Positions 9,404 to 21,856 of a stretch of DNA of 64,000 nt are shown here, piece by piece. Source of the stretch: Leptolyngbya sp. DLM2.Bin27. Lineage in GTDB: Bacteria; Cyanobacteriota; Cyanobacteriia; Phormidesmidales; Phormidesmidaceae. The stretch lies in assembly GCA_007694115.1 (NCBI GenBank), contig RECJ01000102.1, positions 1-64,000 on the forward strand, in the 5' to 3' direction. Below the pieces are notes generated by a model. The model searched no databases. It was not told the DNA's origin and saw only the letters and a program-made list of their open reading frames with translations. The position numbers and the translations under genes were made by a program. How positions within the stretch are numbered: position 1 is the stretch's first letter; each line of letters begins with the position of its first letter.

Positions 9404-9506
9404 TACCAAATCCGAATTCCCTACCTCCGATTGCCAATCGGCCAACCTGTAGGGGCAAACGGCGGTTTGCCCAGGGGTATCGGGGGTAGCCAAACAGGAT
9501 TCGGTA
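9404..9506 (-). mobile_element. MITE-like element, copy 1 (103 bp)
   Basis: The element is bounded by imperfect terminal inverted repeats, TACCAAATCC at the left and GGATTCGGTA at the right, one mismatch in ten. In the middle GGGCAAAC and GTTTGCCC form a hairpin. Its reverse complement matches the copy at 28035-28137 over the full 103 bases with about seven differences. It carries no ORF, so it would need a transposase in trans. Confidence 0.75.
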
Positions 9507-9817
9507 GGAGAACTAAATCCTAGCCAAAATCACACCCTAGTACAGGCAGACGGCAGGCAAAGAGGGGATTTTCTGTATTCCCCGGACTCAGCCTTGGGGG
9601 AATCGGGGGGCTAGTTCTGCCTGCGACTCCTAGGCTCAGCAGTTCCATGCCAAAGGGTAGGTCAAACAGGTAGATTTCACCCTTTTCGCCGCCGCCAGCG
9701 CCATGATGCCATGATCGGCCTGTTTATGTTGCCCAGGTTTATAGAGCAGGAAACAGCAGGAATGAGTTTGGCCTGCCTGGGCTTTTTGCCCCGCCGCCAG
9801 GGGGCAGGGATCGAGTT
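9507..9817. other. Non-coding spacer with weak hairpin downstream of ligA
   Basis: No convincing ORF. The only structure I see is TGCCCC (9787-9792) pairing with GGGGCA (9801-9806), about 12 bases after the ligA stop on the minus strand; it lacks a U run, so it is a weak terminator candidate at best. The rest of the spacer looks featureless. Confidence 0.4.
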
Positions 9818-11890
<2,073 letters not shown>

Positions 11891-11926
11891 CTAAAATCGC
11901 CCGGTGGCTAGTGTAGCGCCAGAGGA

Positions 11927-14620
11927 CTAGTTTACCTGGGGTTTACTGGCGGCGTTGATGGCCAAGGGGATCAGGGCCGCCGCCGCAATCACGCCATAAT
12001 CACCCAGGGCCAGGGGCACAAGGTGCAGCATCTGGCCTAGCCCAGGCAGCGCCAGGGGCAGCAATTGCAGCGCCAAAGCCCCCACCACCGCCACCGTCAG
12101 GTAGTCATTGGCGGGCAGCGGAGCCTGGTCGGGCCGTCGCCGGGTCTCGCTGCGGCAGGTGAAGGCGTGGAGCACCTGGGCCAGGGTCAGCCCCATAAAA
12201 GCAATGGTGCTGGCAGCGGCCCCGGCCCCGTAGTGGGCGAGACCATAGCCGTAGGCCACCAGGGCAAACAGCGAAATCACGCTGGCCTCGGTTGCCATGC
12301 GGCGAAAGTCGGCGGGTTTGATAATCGGGTCATCGGCGGGGCGGGGGGGCTGATCTAGCACGGCGGGGTCGGCGGGGTCGAGGGCCAGCCCCAGGCCCGG
12401 AAAAATATCGGTGACCAGGTTGAGCCACAGCAGTTGGATGGCGTTGAGGGGTTCCCCCAGCCCCACCAGGGTGGCAGCGGCGACCACGATGATTTCGCTG
12501 AGGTTGGTGGCTAGCAGGTAGTGCACCACCTTGCGAATGTTGGTGTAGGTGGTGCGCCCCTGGGCGATCGCCTCGATCACCGTGCCCAGGTTGTCGTCTT
12601 GAATAATCACATCGGCTACTTCATAGACGCCCACCGCTTGGCCCGACCCCATGGCCAGGCCCACGTTGGCGGCCTTGAGGGCAGGGGTGTCGTTGATGCC
12701 GTCGCCGACCATGGCGACGACCCGGTTGGTCGCCTGCAGGGCGCGCACCACTTGCAGCTTGTCGGCGGGGCTAATGCGGGCAAAGATGTCGATCTGCTGG
12801 CCCAGGGGATGGCGATCGCCTGGCCCTAGGGGGGCCAGGTCGTAGGCATCGACGATGGTCAACTCGCCCCGGCGGCTGAGCTTAATCTGCTCGCCAATGG
12901 CCTTGGCGGTCGAGCGCTGGTCGCCAGTCACCATCACCGGATCAATGCCCGCCCGGTGCAGGGCGGCGATTAGCTCAGGCACGCCGGAGCGAATCGGGTC
13001 GGCGAGGCCAACCAGCCCCAGCCAGGTGAGGTTTTGCTCGTAGGTGGCGGGATCGAGGGGAAGGCCCTGATCCGGGGGGATGCGGCGATCGGCAATCGCC
13101 AGCACCCGCAGCGCCTGGTTGGCCAGGGTCTGGTTGCGGGCCTGGAGGCCCTGGCGATCTGGGGCCGTCAGGGGCGTGGGGCGATCGCCCTGCAGCCAGT
13201 CGCTACAGCGATCGAGCACCTGGGCCGGGCTGCCCTTGACCACCACTAGGCCGCCGCCCTCGGGGCAGTGGTGCAGGGTGCTCATCAGCAGGCGGTCGGC
13301 CTGGCGCAGGTTGAGCGCCACCTGGGGGTAGCGCTGCCGCAGCGAGGCAATGTCTACCCCGGCGGCAATCGCCAGGGCGAGCAGGGCATTTTCGGTGGCC
13401 GACCCTTGCAGATCAGACGAATCGTCGTCGGTCAGCCCCAGCTGGCTCTCGTTGCAGAGCACGGCGGCGGTCAGCAGGCGCTCAAGGGTGGGGCCGGGCT
13501 GGCTGAGGGCCACCGCACTGGGCATGATATCGCCCTCAGCCAGGGCCACCGACTGCACCGCCATGTGGTTGGCGGTGATGGTGCCGGTTTTGTCGAGGCA
13601 GAGCGTCTGCACCGTGCCCAGGGTTTCGACGGCACCGAGGGTGCGAATCAAAATCTGGCGCTGGCGCATGGTCTGAATGCCCAGGGCCAGGGTGGTGGTG
13701 GCCACGGCGGGCAGCCCCTCGGGCACGGCGGCCACCGCCAGCGAAATGGCAATTTTGAGGCTGTGCAGCAGACCGTAGCCGCGCCCCGCCCCCACGGCAA
13801 AAATCACCGCACACACGGCACTACACAGCAGCACCAGCTGGCCGCTGACTCGATCGAGCTGGTGTTGTAGGGGGGTGTCGAGGGTCTCAGTCGAGTTGAC
13901 CAGAGCCTGAATGTGGCCGATCTCGGTGGCGGCCCCGGTGGCTACCACCACCGCTCGGCCCGATCCGCCAGTCACCAGGGTGCCTTTAAACACCAGGTTG
14001 CGCCGATCGGCCAGGGGCATGTCTTCGGTTAAACAGTCGGGCTGCTTGGTGACGGGCAGGCTTTCACCCGTGAGCGAGGCTTCGTCAAGGCTGAGGCGAT
14101 CGCAGTCTAGCAGTCGGGCATCGGCGGCCACGGCCTGCCCGGCCCGCAGCAGCAGCACATCCCCCGGCACCACCGCAGCGCTGTCTACGGTGATCGCAGT
14201 GCGATCGCGCCACACCTGGGCCTTGGGCGACACCTCCTGCTGCAGCGAGCGAATGATGCGCTCAGACTGGCTTTCGGTGGTGTAGCCAATGATGGCATTG
14301 ATCACCACTACGCCCAAAATCACCCCCGCATCCACCCGGCTGCCGGTGATCGCCGAGAGCAGCGCCGCCACCGCCAGCAGCCCCACTGGCCAGCTGAGAA
14401 ACTGCTGCACCCACAGGCCCAAAGCCGAGCGGCGGCGGGGCTCGGGCAGGGCATTGGGGCCGTAGGTGCCGAGGCGATCGCCCGCCACCGCCGCACTCAA
14501 CCCCGATTCAGGGCTGGCTGCCAGCCGGCTCAGCACCTGATCGAGGGGCAGGCTGTGCCAGATAGGTGGGCCAGACTGGGCGGGGGGGGCTTCTGGCCGG
14601 GTATTGAGTCCAAAAACCAT
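11927..14620 (-). CDS. P2A-type cation-transporting ATPase (Ca2+ type), 897 aa
   Basis: A P-type ATPase pumping a divalent cation, probably Ca2+ and perhaps Mn2+, out of the cytoplasm. Seen in order: an N-terminal cation-ATPase domain (HSLPLDQVLSRLAASPESGL), the actuator motif LTGESLPVTKQ, M4 AVPEGLPAVATTTLALG, the phosphorylation site CLDKTGTIT (Asp near residue 343), VVKGSPAQVL, MVTGDQRSTAKAI, and the hinge VGDGINDTPALKAANVG. M5 NLSEIIVV and M6 LLWLNLVTDIFPG keep the acidic, Asn, Thr and Asp side chains that bind Ca2+ in SERCA. The PEGLP motif separates it from heavy-metal P1B pumps (which have CPC or similar). Length is normal; it is monocistronic. Confidence 0.9.
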   Translation of the reverse strand: MVFGLNTRPEAPPAQSGPPIWHSLPLDQVLSRLAASPESGLSAAVAGDRLGTYGPNALPEPRRRSALGLWVQQFLSWPVGLLAVAALLSAITGSRVDAGVILGVVVINAIIGYTTESQSERIIRSLQQEVSPKAQVWRDRTAITVDSAAVVPGDVLLLRAGQAVAADARLLDCDRLSLDEASLTGESLPVTKQPDCLTEDMPLADRRNLVFKGTLVTGGSGRAVVVATGAATEIGHIQALVNSTETLDTPLQHQLDRVSGQLVLLCSAVCAVIFAVGAGRGYGLLHSLKIAISLAVAAVPEGLPAVATTTLALGIQTMRQRQILIRTLGAVETLGTVQTLCLDKTGTITANHMAVQSVALAEGDIMPSAVALSQPGPTLERLLTAAVLCNESQLGLTDDDSSDLQGSATENALLALAIAAGVDIASLRQRYPQVALNLRQADRLLMSTLHHCPEGGGLVVVKGSPAQVLDRCSDWLQGDRPTPLTAPDRQGLQARNQTLANQALRVLAIADRRIPPDQGLPLDPATYEQNLTWLGLVGLADPIRSGVPELIAALHRAGIDPVMVTGDQRSTAKAIGEQIKLSRRGELTIVDAYDLAPLGPGDRHPLGQQIDIFARISPADKLQVVRALQATNRVVAMVGDGINDTPALKAANVGLAMGSGQAVGVYEVADVIIQDDNLGTVIEAIAQGRTTYTNIRKVVHYLLATNLSEIIVVAAATLVGLGEPLNAIQLLWLNLVTDIFPGLGLALDPADPAVLDQPPRPADDPIIKPADFRRMATEASVISLFALVAYGYGLAHYGAGAAASTIAFMGLTLAQVLHAFTCRSETRRRPDQAPLPANDYLTVAVVGALALQLLPLALPGLGQMLHLVPLALGDYGVIAAAALIPLAINAASKPQVN

Positions 14621-14804
14621 GGCAGGGCAAGGGCAGTGGGGTGATCTTATTCCAGCCTAGGGGTCTACAGAGAGCCTGGGGCAAAGCTGCATCACAACGC
14701 AATATTGCCACCCCCACCCCCACCCGATCGATCACTCCTGTCCGAGCCAGCCTAGGATAGTTATAGCTAGCCCCAAGCTCCCCGTTGTTATCCCGGTTAC
14801 TTCC

Positions 14805-16865
<2,061 letters not shown>

Positions 16866-16903
16866 AGGCAAATGGATCGATGGGAGGTGAAAAATCCCTG
16901 GGC

Positions 16904-18358
16904 CTAGCTCTCAAACAGGTTGAGCTGTAGCTCGGGCTTAACTCGCATTACCACTAGGGTCATATCGTCGTCGTTACTGCGATCGCCCCCAATGAAGCGA
17001 TCGAGCAGGTCAAAGGTATAGTCTAAAATTTCCTCAGCCGAAGCGCAGTTGCGGCAGGCCCACTGGAGGGCTCGCTCCAGATTTTCTTCCTCAAACCGCT
17101 CGCCGCGCGGGTTGGCCGCTTCGGTAAAGCCGTCGGTGTAAAACACCACCGTGTCGCCGGGCTGTAGCTCTACCTCGGCCTCGCAGTACTGGGTGTTCAT
17201 GTCGAGGCCCAGCAGCATGCCGGGGGTGTCGAGCCGAATAAACGAGTTGGTCGCCGCCTGCCACAGCAGCGGCGGGTTGTGGGCCGCATTGCCGTAGGCC
17301 AATCGGCGGGTTTTGGGGTTGTACTCGGCGTAAAACAGGGTCACAAAGCGATTCGAGCTTTCGAGATCGCTGTGCATGACAAAATTTAGATCTTGCAAAA
17401 TGCGGGCCGGGGAATGGCCGTTGAGCACCTCTGTACGCAGCATGCCCCGCATCATGGTCATGATCAGCCCGGCGGGCACACCCTTGCCCATGACGTCGCC
17501 GATGGCAAAGCTCCAGGGGGCCACCGCCGTTTGCTGCGACCCGGCGTAGCGCAGTTGGTCAAAGGTGGTGGGGATAAAGTCGTAGTAGTCGCCCCCTACC
17601 CGGTGCGCCGTGCGGCATTTGGCCGCTAGATCCATGCCCTGAATGGCGGGGCACTCGCGGGGCAGCAGCTGTAGCTGAATTTCAGCCCCGATCTCTAGCT
17701 CGCGGTCAAGGCGCTCTTTTTTGCGCACCGCCGCCGTCAGCTCGTTGTTTTCGATCGCCACTGAGGTCTGGTCGGCCACCAGGCGCACCAGCTTTTGGCG
17801 AGTCTCCGTCCAGGCGTAGTCGGGGTCGCGGCTAAACACGTAGAGCCGCCCACGCTCCACATTTTGCACGATGATAGCGGTGCCAAACAGCTGAAATTCG
17901 TCGCCCAGGTAGCGGTTGACCTGGTGGTCAAGGGCCAGCATGGCATTGCGCGCCATCGACATAACGCTGCTCTCGGGGGCAGTTTGAAAGCTGGCGGTCA
18001 CCTGGCGGGTGGCCGCTTCTAGGGCCGATCGCACATTTTGGCACTGGTCTTCGCTCTGGCAGTGCAGCCGCTCTAGGCGCACCTGGCCATCGGCGCGAAA
18101 CAGCACCAGGGCACCGCCGCCAGCGTCGGTCACCCGACTGGCGATCATCGGAATCAGCTCCAGGAACTGGTTGAGGTTGTTGAGGCTGCGCAGGGCAAAC
18201 CCCAAAGAACTCAGCAAATCTTGAATTTTGTACTGCTCGCGCTGCAGTCTGGCCACCAGTTCCTTCAGGGCAAACACGGGTGGCGGGTCGGGCAAGGGAT
18301 TACTGCTAGCGTTGTCAAATGATGGTGATGACCCTGATTGCATGGGAAAAGCTGTCAT
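16904..18358 (-). CDS. SpoIIE/PP2C-type phosphatase with N-terminal sensor region, 484 aa
   Basis: An RsbU-like serine phosphatase that would reverse phosphorylation of an anti-sigma-antagonist-type (STAS) protein. The catalytic half shows GGDYYDFIP, IGDVMGKGVPAGLIMTMMRG, YGNAAHNPPLLW, FYTDGFTEA and NDDDMTLVVMRV, which supply the metal-binding acidic residues of PP2C/SpoIIE domains. The first 230 residues start with a coiled coil and a GAF-like region (VTDAGGGALVLFRADGQV, then ADQTSVAIENNELTAAVRKK). I chose the ATG at 18358; an upstream TTG at 18409 would add 17 residues that look spurious. Its partner STAS and kinase proteins are not in this window. Confidence 0.88.
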   Translation of the reverse strand: MTAFPMQSGSSPSFDNASSNPLPDPPPVFALKELVARLQREQYKIQDLLSSLGFALRSLNNLNQFLELIPMIASRVTDAGGGALVLFRADGQVRLERLHCQSEDQCQNVRSALEAATRQVTASFQTAPESSVMSMARNAMLALDHQVNRYLGDEFQLFGTAIIVQNVERGRLYVFSRDPDYAWTETRQKLVRLVADQTSVAIENNELTAAVRKKERLDRELEIGAEIQLQLLPRECPAIQGMDLAAKCRTAHRVGGDYYDFIPTTFDQLRYAGSQQTAVAPWSFAIGDVMGKGVPAGLIMTMMRGMLRTEVLNGHSPARILQDLNFVMHSDLESSNRFVTLFYAEYNPKTRRLAYGNAAHNPPLLWQAATNSFIRLDTPGMLLGLDMNTQYCEAEVELQPGDTVVFYTDGFTEAANPRGERFEEENLERALQWACRNCASAEEILDYTFDLLDRFIGGDRSNDDDMTLVVMRVKPELQLNLFES

Positions 18359-18664
18359 GGACGACCTGGCAGAACAAGCTCTTAAAAACTCAGCGAGCGG
18401 AACGACCAACTAAATATAGGGGCTAAAGGAAAATTTGGCGCATCTCATTGGACTAAAGCGCAAAAAGACCTGATTTATGGCGGTATACCGAGACTTTGAC
18501 CCAGGCAATCTCGGCAGCCAATACTAGGCGGTAGCTCATAGTAGCGCACAAATTGAGGGCCAAGAATAGCAATCTAGAGATAGCTGTAGCCAGGTGGGTA
18601 GAGACATTTGCCCATGACTATGGCTGTGATTAAACTATCCAGCGGTTCAGCAGTGCCGTTGAGG
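18359..18664. other. 306-bp spacer without recognised features
   Basis: I see no ORF, RNA gene or clear hairpin here. It lies between the starts of the phosphatase transcript and the 3' end of cobK, both on the minus strand, so it should hold the phosphatase promoter, but no convincing -35/-10 pair stands out. Confidence 0.4.
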
Positions 18665-19471
18665 TTAGGTGTGATCAGGTGGCTCGCGGTGCTGGTGCCA
18701 CCAGGTACGACAGCGGGCGATCGCATCCGGCTGGCTGTGGCAGACCGTGGGATAGTTGAGCCGGGGACGGTTGAGAATGGTCAGGGCGAGGCCGAGTTCT
18801 TGGGCAATTGCCCGCTTGGTGTCTTCGCCACCGGGTGTGCCGGAGGCTTTGGTAATTACGCGGGTGATGCGCCACTGCTGCCAGAGGGCTTGCTCTAGGG
18901 CAGCCGTGATGGGCGGGCGGAGGGCAATGAGGCGCTCGGGGGTAAACCCCGCTGCCAGGGCTGCCTCCAGGGCCACCATTGAGGGCAAAATGCGGGCAAA
19001 CAGCGTGGATTGGGCTTGCCAGGGAGCAAAGTGGTGCAGCCAACGATAGCCCAGGGTGAGCAACACCCGCTGCCCCGCTAGGGTTTCGCGATTGAGCACC
19101 GCCTCCAGATTGTCTACGTAGCGAATTAAATTAGCGTGAGCTGACGGTTGGGGAACCGTCGGGCGCTCGTAGCGCCAGTAGGGCAGGTTGTGGGTGGCAG
19201 CGGCTGCGATCGCAGCCGCTGAAATTTCCACCGCAAACGGATGGGACGCATCCAGCACCGCCCCAATGCCCTGGGCCTCAATAAACTCCCCCATTGCCCC
19301 CGCCGCCAGCGCCCCTACCCCCACAGTGAGATAGGCACTCTCTGGGTAGGCCCGCCGCGCCGCCGCTGTCGTCACCGTCACCACACAGGGGATCTGATCC
19401 GCCGCCAGCGCCGTCGCCAACGCCACGGCTTCCCCTGTCCCCCCAATCACCCAAACCCGCTTACTCACCAC
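18665..19471 (-). CDS. cobK: Precorrin-6A reductase CobK/CbiJ, 268 aa
   Basis: Reduces (cobalt-)precorrin-6A to precorrin-6B with NADPH in cobalamin ring synthesis. The N-terminus VWVIGGTGEAVALATAL is the nucleotide-binding start of the CobK family. AVLDASHPFAVEISAAA is the family's DASHPFA signature, and PYWRYERP follows as in other CobK proteins. Lower in the sequence ITKASGTPGGEDTKRAIAQEL matches the C-terminal conserved K-x-S-G...G...K block. The gene starts at GTG 19471. No other cob genes are adjacent, so it is separated from the rest of the pathway, as is common in cyanobacteria. Confidence 0.92.
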   Translation of the reverse strand: MVSKRVWVIGGTGEAVALATALAADQIPCVVTVTTAAARRAYPESAYLTVGVGALAAGAMGEFIEAQGIGAVLDASHPFAVEISAAAIAAAATHNLPYWRYERPTVPQPSAHANLIRYVDNLEAVLNRETLAGQRVLLTLGYRWLHHFAPWQAQSTLFARILPSMVALEAALAAGFTPERLIALRPPITAALEQALWQQWRITRVITKASGTPGGEDTKRAIAQELGLALTILNRPRLNYPTVCHSQPDAIARCRTWWHQHREPPDHT

Positions 19472-19502
19472 GATCTCTCACCCTGTAGAATCCCCACACC
19501 CC

Positions 19503-19529
19503 AGGGCAGACACATAGGTCTGCCCCTAC
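19503..19529. repeat. 27-bp palindromic repeat, copy A (upstream of murT)
   Basis: GGGCAGAC and GTCTGCCC form 8-bp arms around ACATAG, followed by CTAC. An identical 27-base copy is at 20990-21016, on the other side of murT. CA-rich simple sequence (CCCATCCACCCA-like) follows both copies. The GCCCCTAC end is shared with the hairpin of the MITE-like elements. Confidence 0.7.
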
Positions 19530-19604
19530 CCATCCACCCATTCACCCATCCACCCCGCCCCCACAGTCTGCTACCCTTGCCCTCATAATCTGCCTTCCCC
19601 GGCC

Positions 19605-20921
19605 ATGAACCAACTGCTGCTGATTCCCATTGTTGCCTTTGCCAAGCTGCTGACCCTGGCCCTGCGAATGTCGGGGCGGGGGTCGGGCACGGCGCTGCCC
19701 GGCTATCTGGTGGGGCGCTACTTTCCCTTTGTGCTCGAAGCGCTGGTCAGCCAGGTTCCGATTGTGGTGGCGATCACCGGCACCAACGGCAAAACCACCA
19801 GCCAGACCATGCTCAGCGCCGTCTTAGACCAAATGCCAGAGGCCAGGGTACTGCGCAACAAAGCCGGGGCCAACCTCAGCCAGGGAATTTTGTCAGAGCT
19901 GCTGAAGCAGAGCAATGCCCTGGGGCGGCTCGACTTTACCCACGCGGTTTTAGAGATCGAAGAGGCCACCCTGCCCCGCATCGCCACCCTGCTCAAGCCC
20001 ACTATCATCGCCGTCACCAACCTCTACCGCGACCAGCTCGACGCCTACGGCGAAATCGACCGCACCGAAAAGCTGATTCGCGACGGCATTGCCCAATGCC
20101 CCAGCGCCGCCGTGGTGGTCAACGGCGATGATCCCCGCACCTCGCGCCTCACCCAGGGCCTGGGCAATGCCACCTACTATGTGTCTCTGGCCCCCGAATA
20201 CGCCCGGTACCTGCCCTACGAGGGCCAGGTCAATAGCCGCATTCCCGGCAGCGAGGGGCTAGAGGCCACCAATATTTGCATTAACCCAGACCTGACCACC
20301 GACTTTTCGGTGCAGGGGTTGATCCGGGGGGAGACCGTCCATTTGCCCCAGGCCAAAACCCTGTCGCCGGGGTTCTTTCATGTCTACAACGGGCTAACGG
20401 CGATTGCGATCGCCTACCTGCTCGGCATGGATGGGGCGACTGCGATCGCCGGCCTGCAAACCTTCAAACCCGCCTTTGGCCGGGGCGAAATTCTCACCCG
20501 CCGCCAGGGCGACAGGTTGGTCAACTACCGCCTGCTGCTGGTCAAAAACCCGGCCAGCTTTAGCCTCAGCCTAGAGCTGCTGCGAAATATCCCTGCCCTC
20601 AAGCTAATTCTGGCCATCAACGACAACACCGCCGACAGCAAAGATGTCTCCTGGCTGTGGGATAGCGAGCTAGAGCGGCTCAACCCAGCCGATATTGACT
20701 GGATCATCTGCACCGGCATTCGGGCTAAGGACATGGCCGTGCGGCTCAAGTACGCCCTCGACGCGCCCCCCGGCCCGATTCCGACCGTAGAATCGATCCG
20801 CCAGGCAATTGATTTATCCTTTGAAAAAGCCAGCCCCGGCGACACGGTCTTTGTGCTGCCCACCTACACCGCTATGCTCGAATTCCGCAAGCTGATGGGC
20901 AAAACTCTCGATATTGTTTAG
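19605..20921 (+). CDS. murT: Lipid II isoglutaminyl synthase, MurT subunit, 438 aa
   Basis: MurT is the Mur-ligase-like, ATP-using subunit that, with GatD, amidates the D-Glu of lipid II. Seen: an N-terminal hydrophobic stretch, the ATP loop AITGTNGKTTSQTML (about residues 62-76), RNKAGANLSQGI, the central Mur ligase domain, and the C-terminal DUF1727 domain with IDWIICTGIRAKDMAVRL. In Gram-positive MurT a Cys4 zinc ribbon is inserted in the central domain; here that region has a single Cys (TNICIN) and no CxxC pairs, so the ribbon is missing. gatD follows on the same strand 143 bases later. The pairing makes the call firm despite the unusual host group. Confidence 0.9.
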   Translation: MNQLLLIPIVAFAKLLTLALRMSGRGSGTALPGYLVGRYFPFVLEALVSQVPIVVAITGTNGKTTSQTMLSAVLDQMPEARVLRNKAGANLSQGILSELLKQSNALGRLDFTHAVLEIEEATLPRIATLLKPTIIAVTNLYRDQLDAYGEIDRTEKLIRDGIAQCPSAAVVVNGDDPRTSRLTQGLGNATYYVSLAPEYARYLPYEGQVNSRIPGSEGLEATNICINPDLTTDFSVQGLIRGETVHLPQAKTLSPGFFHVYNGLTAIAIAYLLGMDGATAIAGLQTFKPAFGRGEILTRRQGDRLVNYRLLLVKNPASFSLSLELLRNIPALKLILAINDNTADSKDVSWLWDSELERLNPADIDWIICTGIRAKDMAVRLKYALDAPPGPIPTVESIRQAIDLSFEKASPGDTVFVLPTYTAMLEFRKLMGKTLDIV

Positions 20922-20949
20922 GGTCTACCCTCCAGAAACCCGAGACCAT

Positions 20950-20966
20950 GGTGGGCAGTGCCCACC
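20950..20966. repeat. GGTGGGCA-type palindromic repeat between murT and gatD
   Basis: GGTGGGCAGTGCCCACC forms a nearly perfect 17-bp palindrome. Related copies are at 39418-39434 (inside selD) and, degenerate, at 37305-37320. It lies just upstream of the second 27-bp repeat, so the murT-gatD gap is mostly repeat DNA. Confidence 0.7.
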
Positions 20967-20989
20967 TACGGGACTACCCATTCACCTCT

Positions 20990-21016
20990 AGGGCAGACAC
21001 ATAGGTCTGCCCCTAC
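20990..21016. repeat. 27-bp palindromic repeat, copy B (upstream of gatD)
   Basis: Identical to the copy at 19503-19529: GGGCAGAC, ACATAG loop, GTCTGCCC, then CTAC. As in copy A it is followed by a run of CCCACC/CTACCC simple repeats, reaching up to the gatD start codon. Confidence 0.7.
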
Positions 21017-21064
21017 GCACCCACCTACCCGCCTACCCATCCACCCACCTACCCGCCTACCCAA

Positions 21065-21856
21065 ATGCCCCCCTCCCTCACCATCACCCACCTCTACCCC
21101 GACCACCTCAACCTCTACGGCGACACCGGCAACCTGATCGTGCTGCGCCGCCGCTGTCAGTGGATGGGTATTGACTGCATAGTGAAGGTGCTCTCCATGG
21201 GCGAGGTGGCCCAGGCGGGCCAGAGCGACCTCTACTTTATGGGCGGCGGTCAAGACACCGACCAGGTGGCGGTGGTGGCAGACTTTCACCAGCTCAAGTA
21301 CGACGCCATTCGCGCCGACACCGAGGCGGGGGTGCCTTTTTTGGGGGTGTGCGGCGGCTACCAGCTGATGGGCCACACCTTCTTAATGGGCAATGGTGAA
21401 GAGACACGCGGGTTGGGCATTATCAACGTCAGCACCCGCGCGCCGGGCACCGAGGTCAAGCAGCGGTGCATCGGCAACCTAATTGCTGAAATCAACCCCA
21501 CCACCTACGCCGACATGCAGACGATGTACGCCACCCCCCGCGAGATTCCCCGCACCCTGGTGGGGTTTGAGAATCACTCGGGCCAAACCTACCTGGGCGA
21601 GGGCGTCGAGCCCCTGGCCAAGACCATCGCCGGGTTTGGCAACAACGCCGCCGCCGCGTACGAGGGGGCACGCTATAAAAATGTCTTTGGCAGCTACATG
21701 CACGGGTCGCTGCTGCCCAAAAATCCCCACTTTGCCGACTACCTGATCGGCCTGGCCCTGCGCCGCCAGCAGCCTGACGCCACTCTGCCCGCCCTGGCCG
21801 ACACCGAAGAACTGGCCGCCCACAGCTACGCAGTGCAGCGCTATAGCCAAAAATGA
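21065..21856 (+). CDS. gatD: Lipid II isoglutaminyl synthase, GatD glutaminase subunit, 263 aa
   Basis: A CobB/CobQ-like class I glutamine amidotransferase feeding ammonia to MurT. HLYPDHLNLYGDTGNLIVL is the family N-terminus. The nucleophile is Cys96 in FLGVCGGYQLMGH, and the catalytic His is in GSYMHGSLLPKNPHFAD. LYFMGGGQDTDQ is typical of GatD and related proteins. The usual length (about 245-265 aa) fits. It follows murT on the same strand, and its TGA overlaps the ATG of the next gene (ATGA), so it is translationally coupled with the signal peptidase. Similar proteins labelled cobyric acid synthase are the alternative, but the neighbour settles it. Confidence 0.92.
   Translation: MPPSLTITHLYPDHLNLYGDTGNLIVLRRRCQWMGIDCIVKVLSMGEVAQAGQSDLYFMGGGQDTDQVAVVADFHQLKYDAIRADTEAGVPFLGVCGGYQLMGHTFLMGNGEETRGLGIINVSTRAPGTEVKQRCIGNLIAEINPTTYADMQTMYATPREIPRTLVGFENHSGQTYLGEGVEPLAKTIAGFGNNAAAAYEGARYKNVFGSYMHGSLLPKNPHFADYLIGLALRRQQPDATLPALADTEELAAHSYAVQRYSQK

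Noticed and set aside
12065-13870. Plus-strand ORFs opposite the P-type ATPase, one 200 residues long
   Set aside because: Gly/His/Gln-rich composition typical of antisense frames; the ATPase motifs are unbroken on the minus strand.
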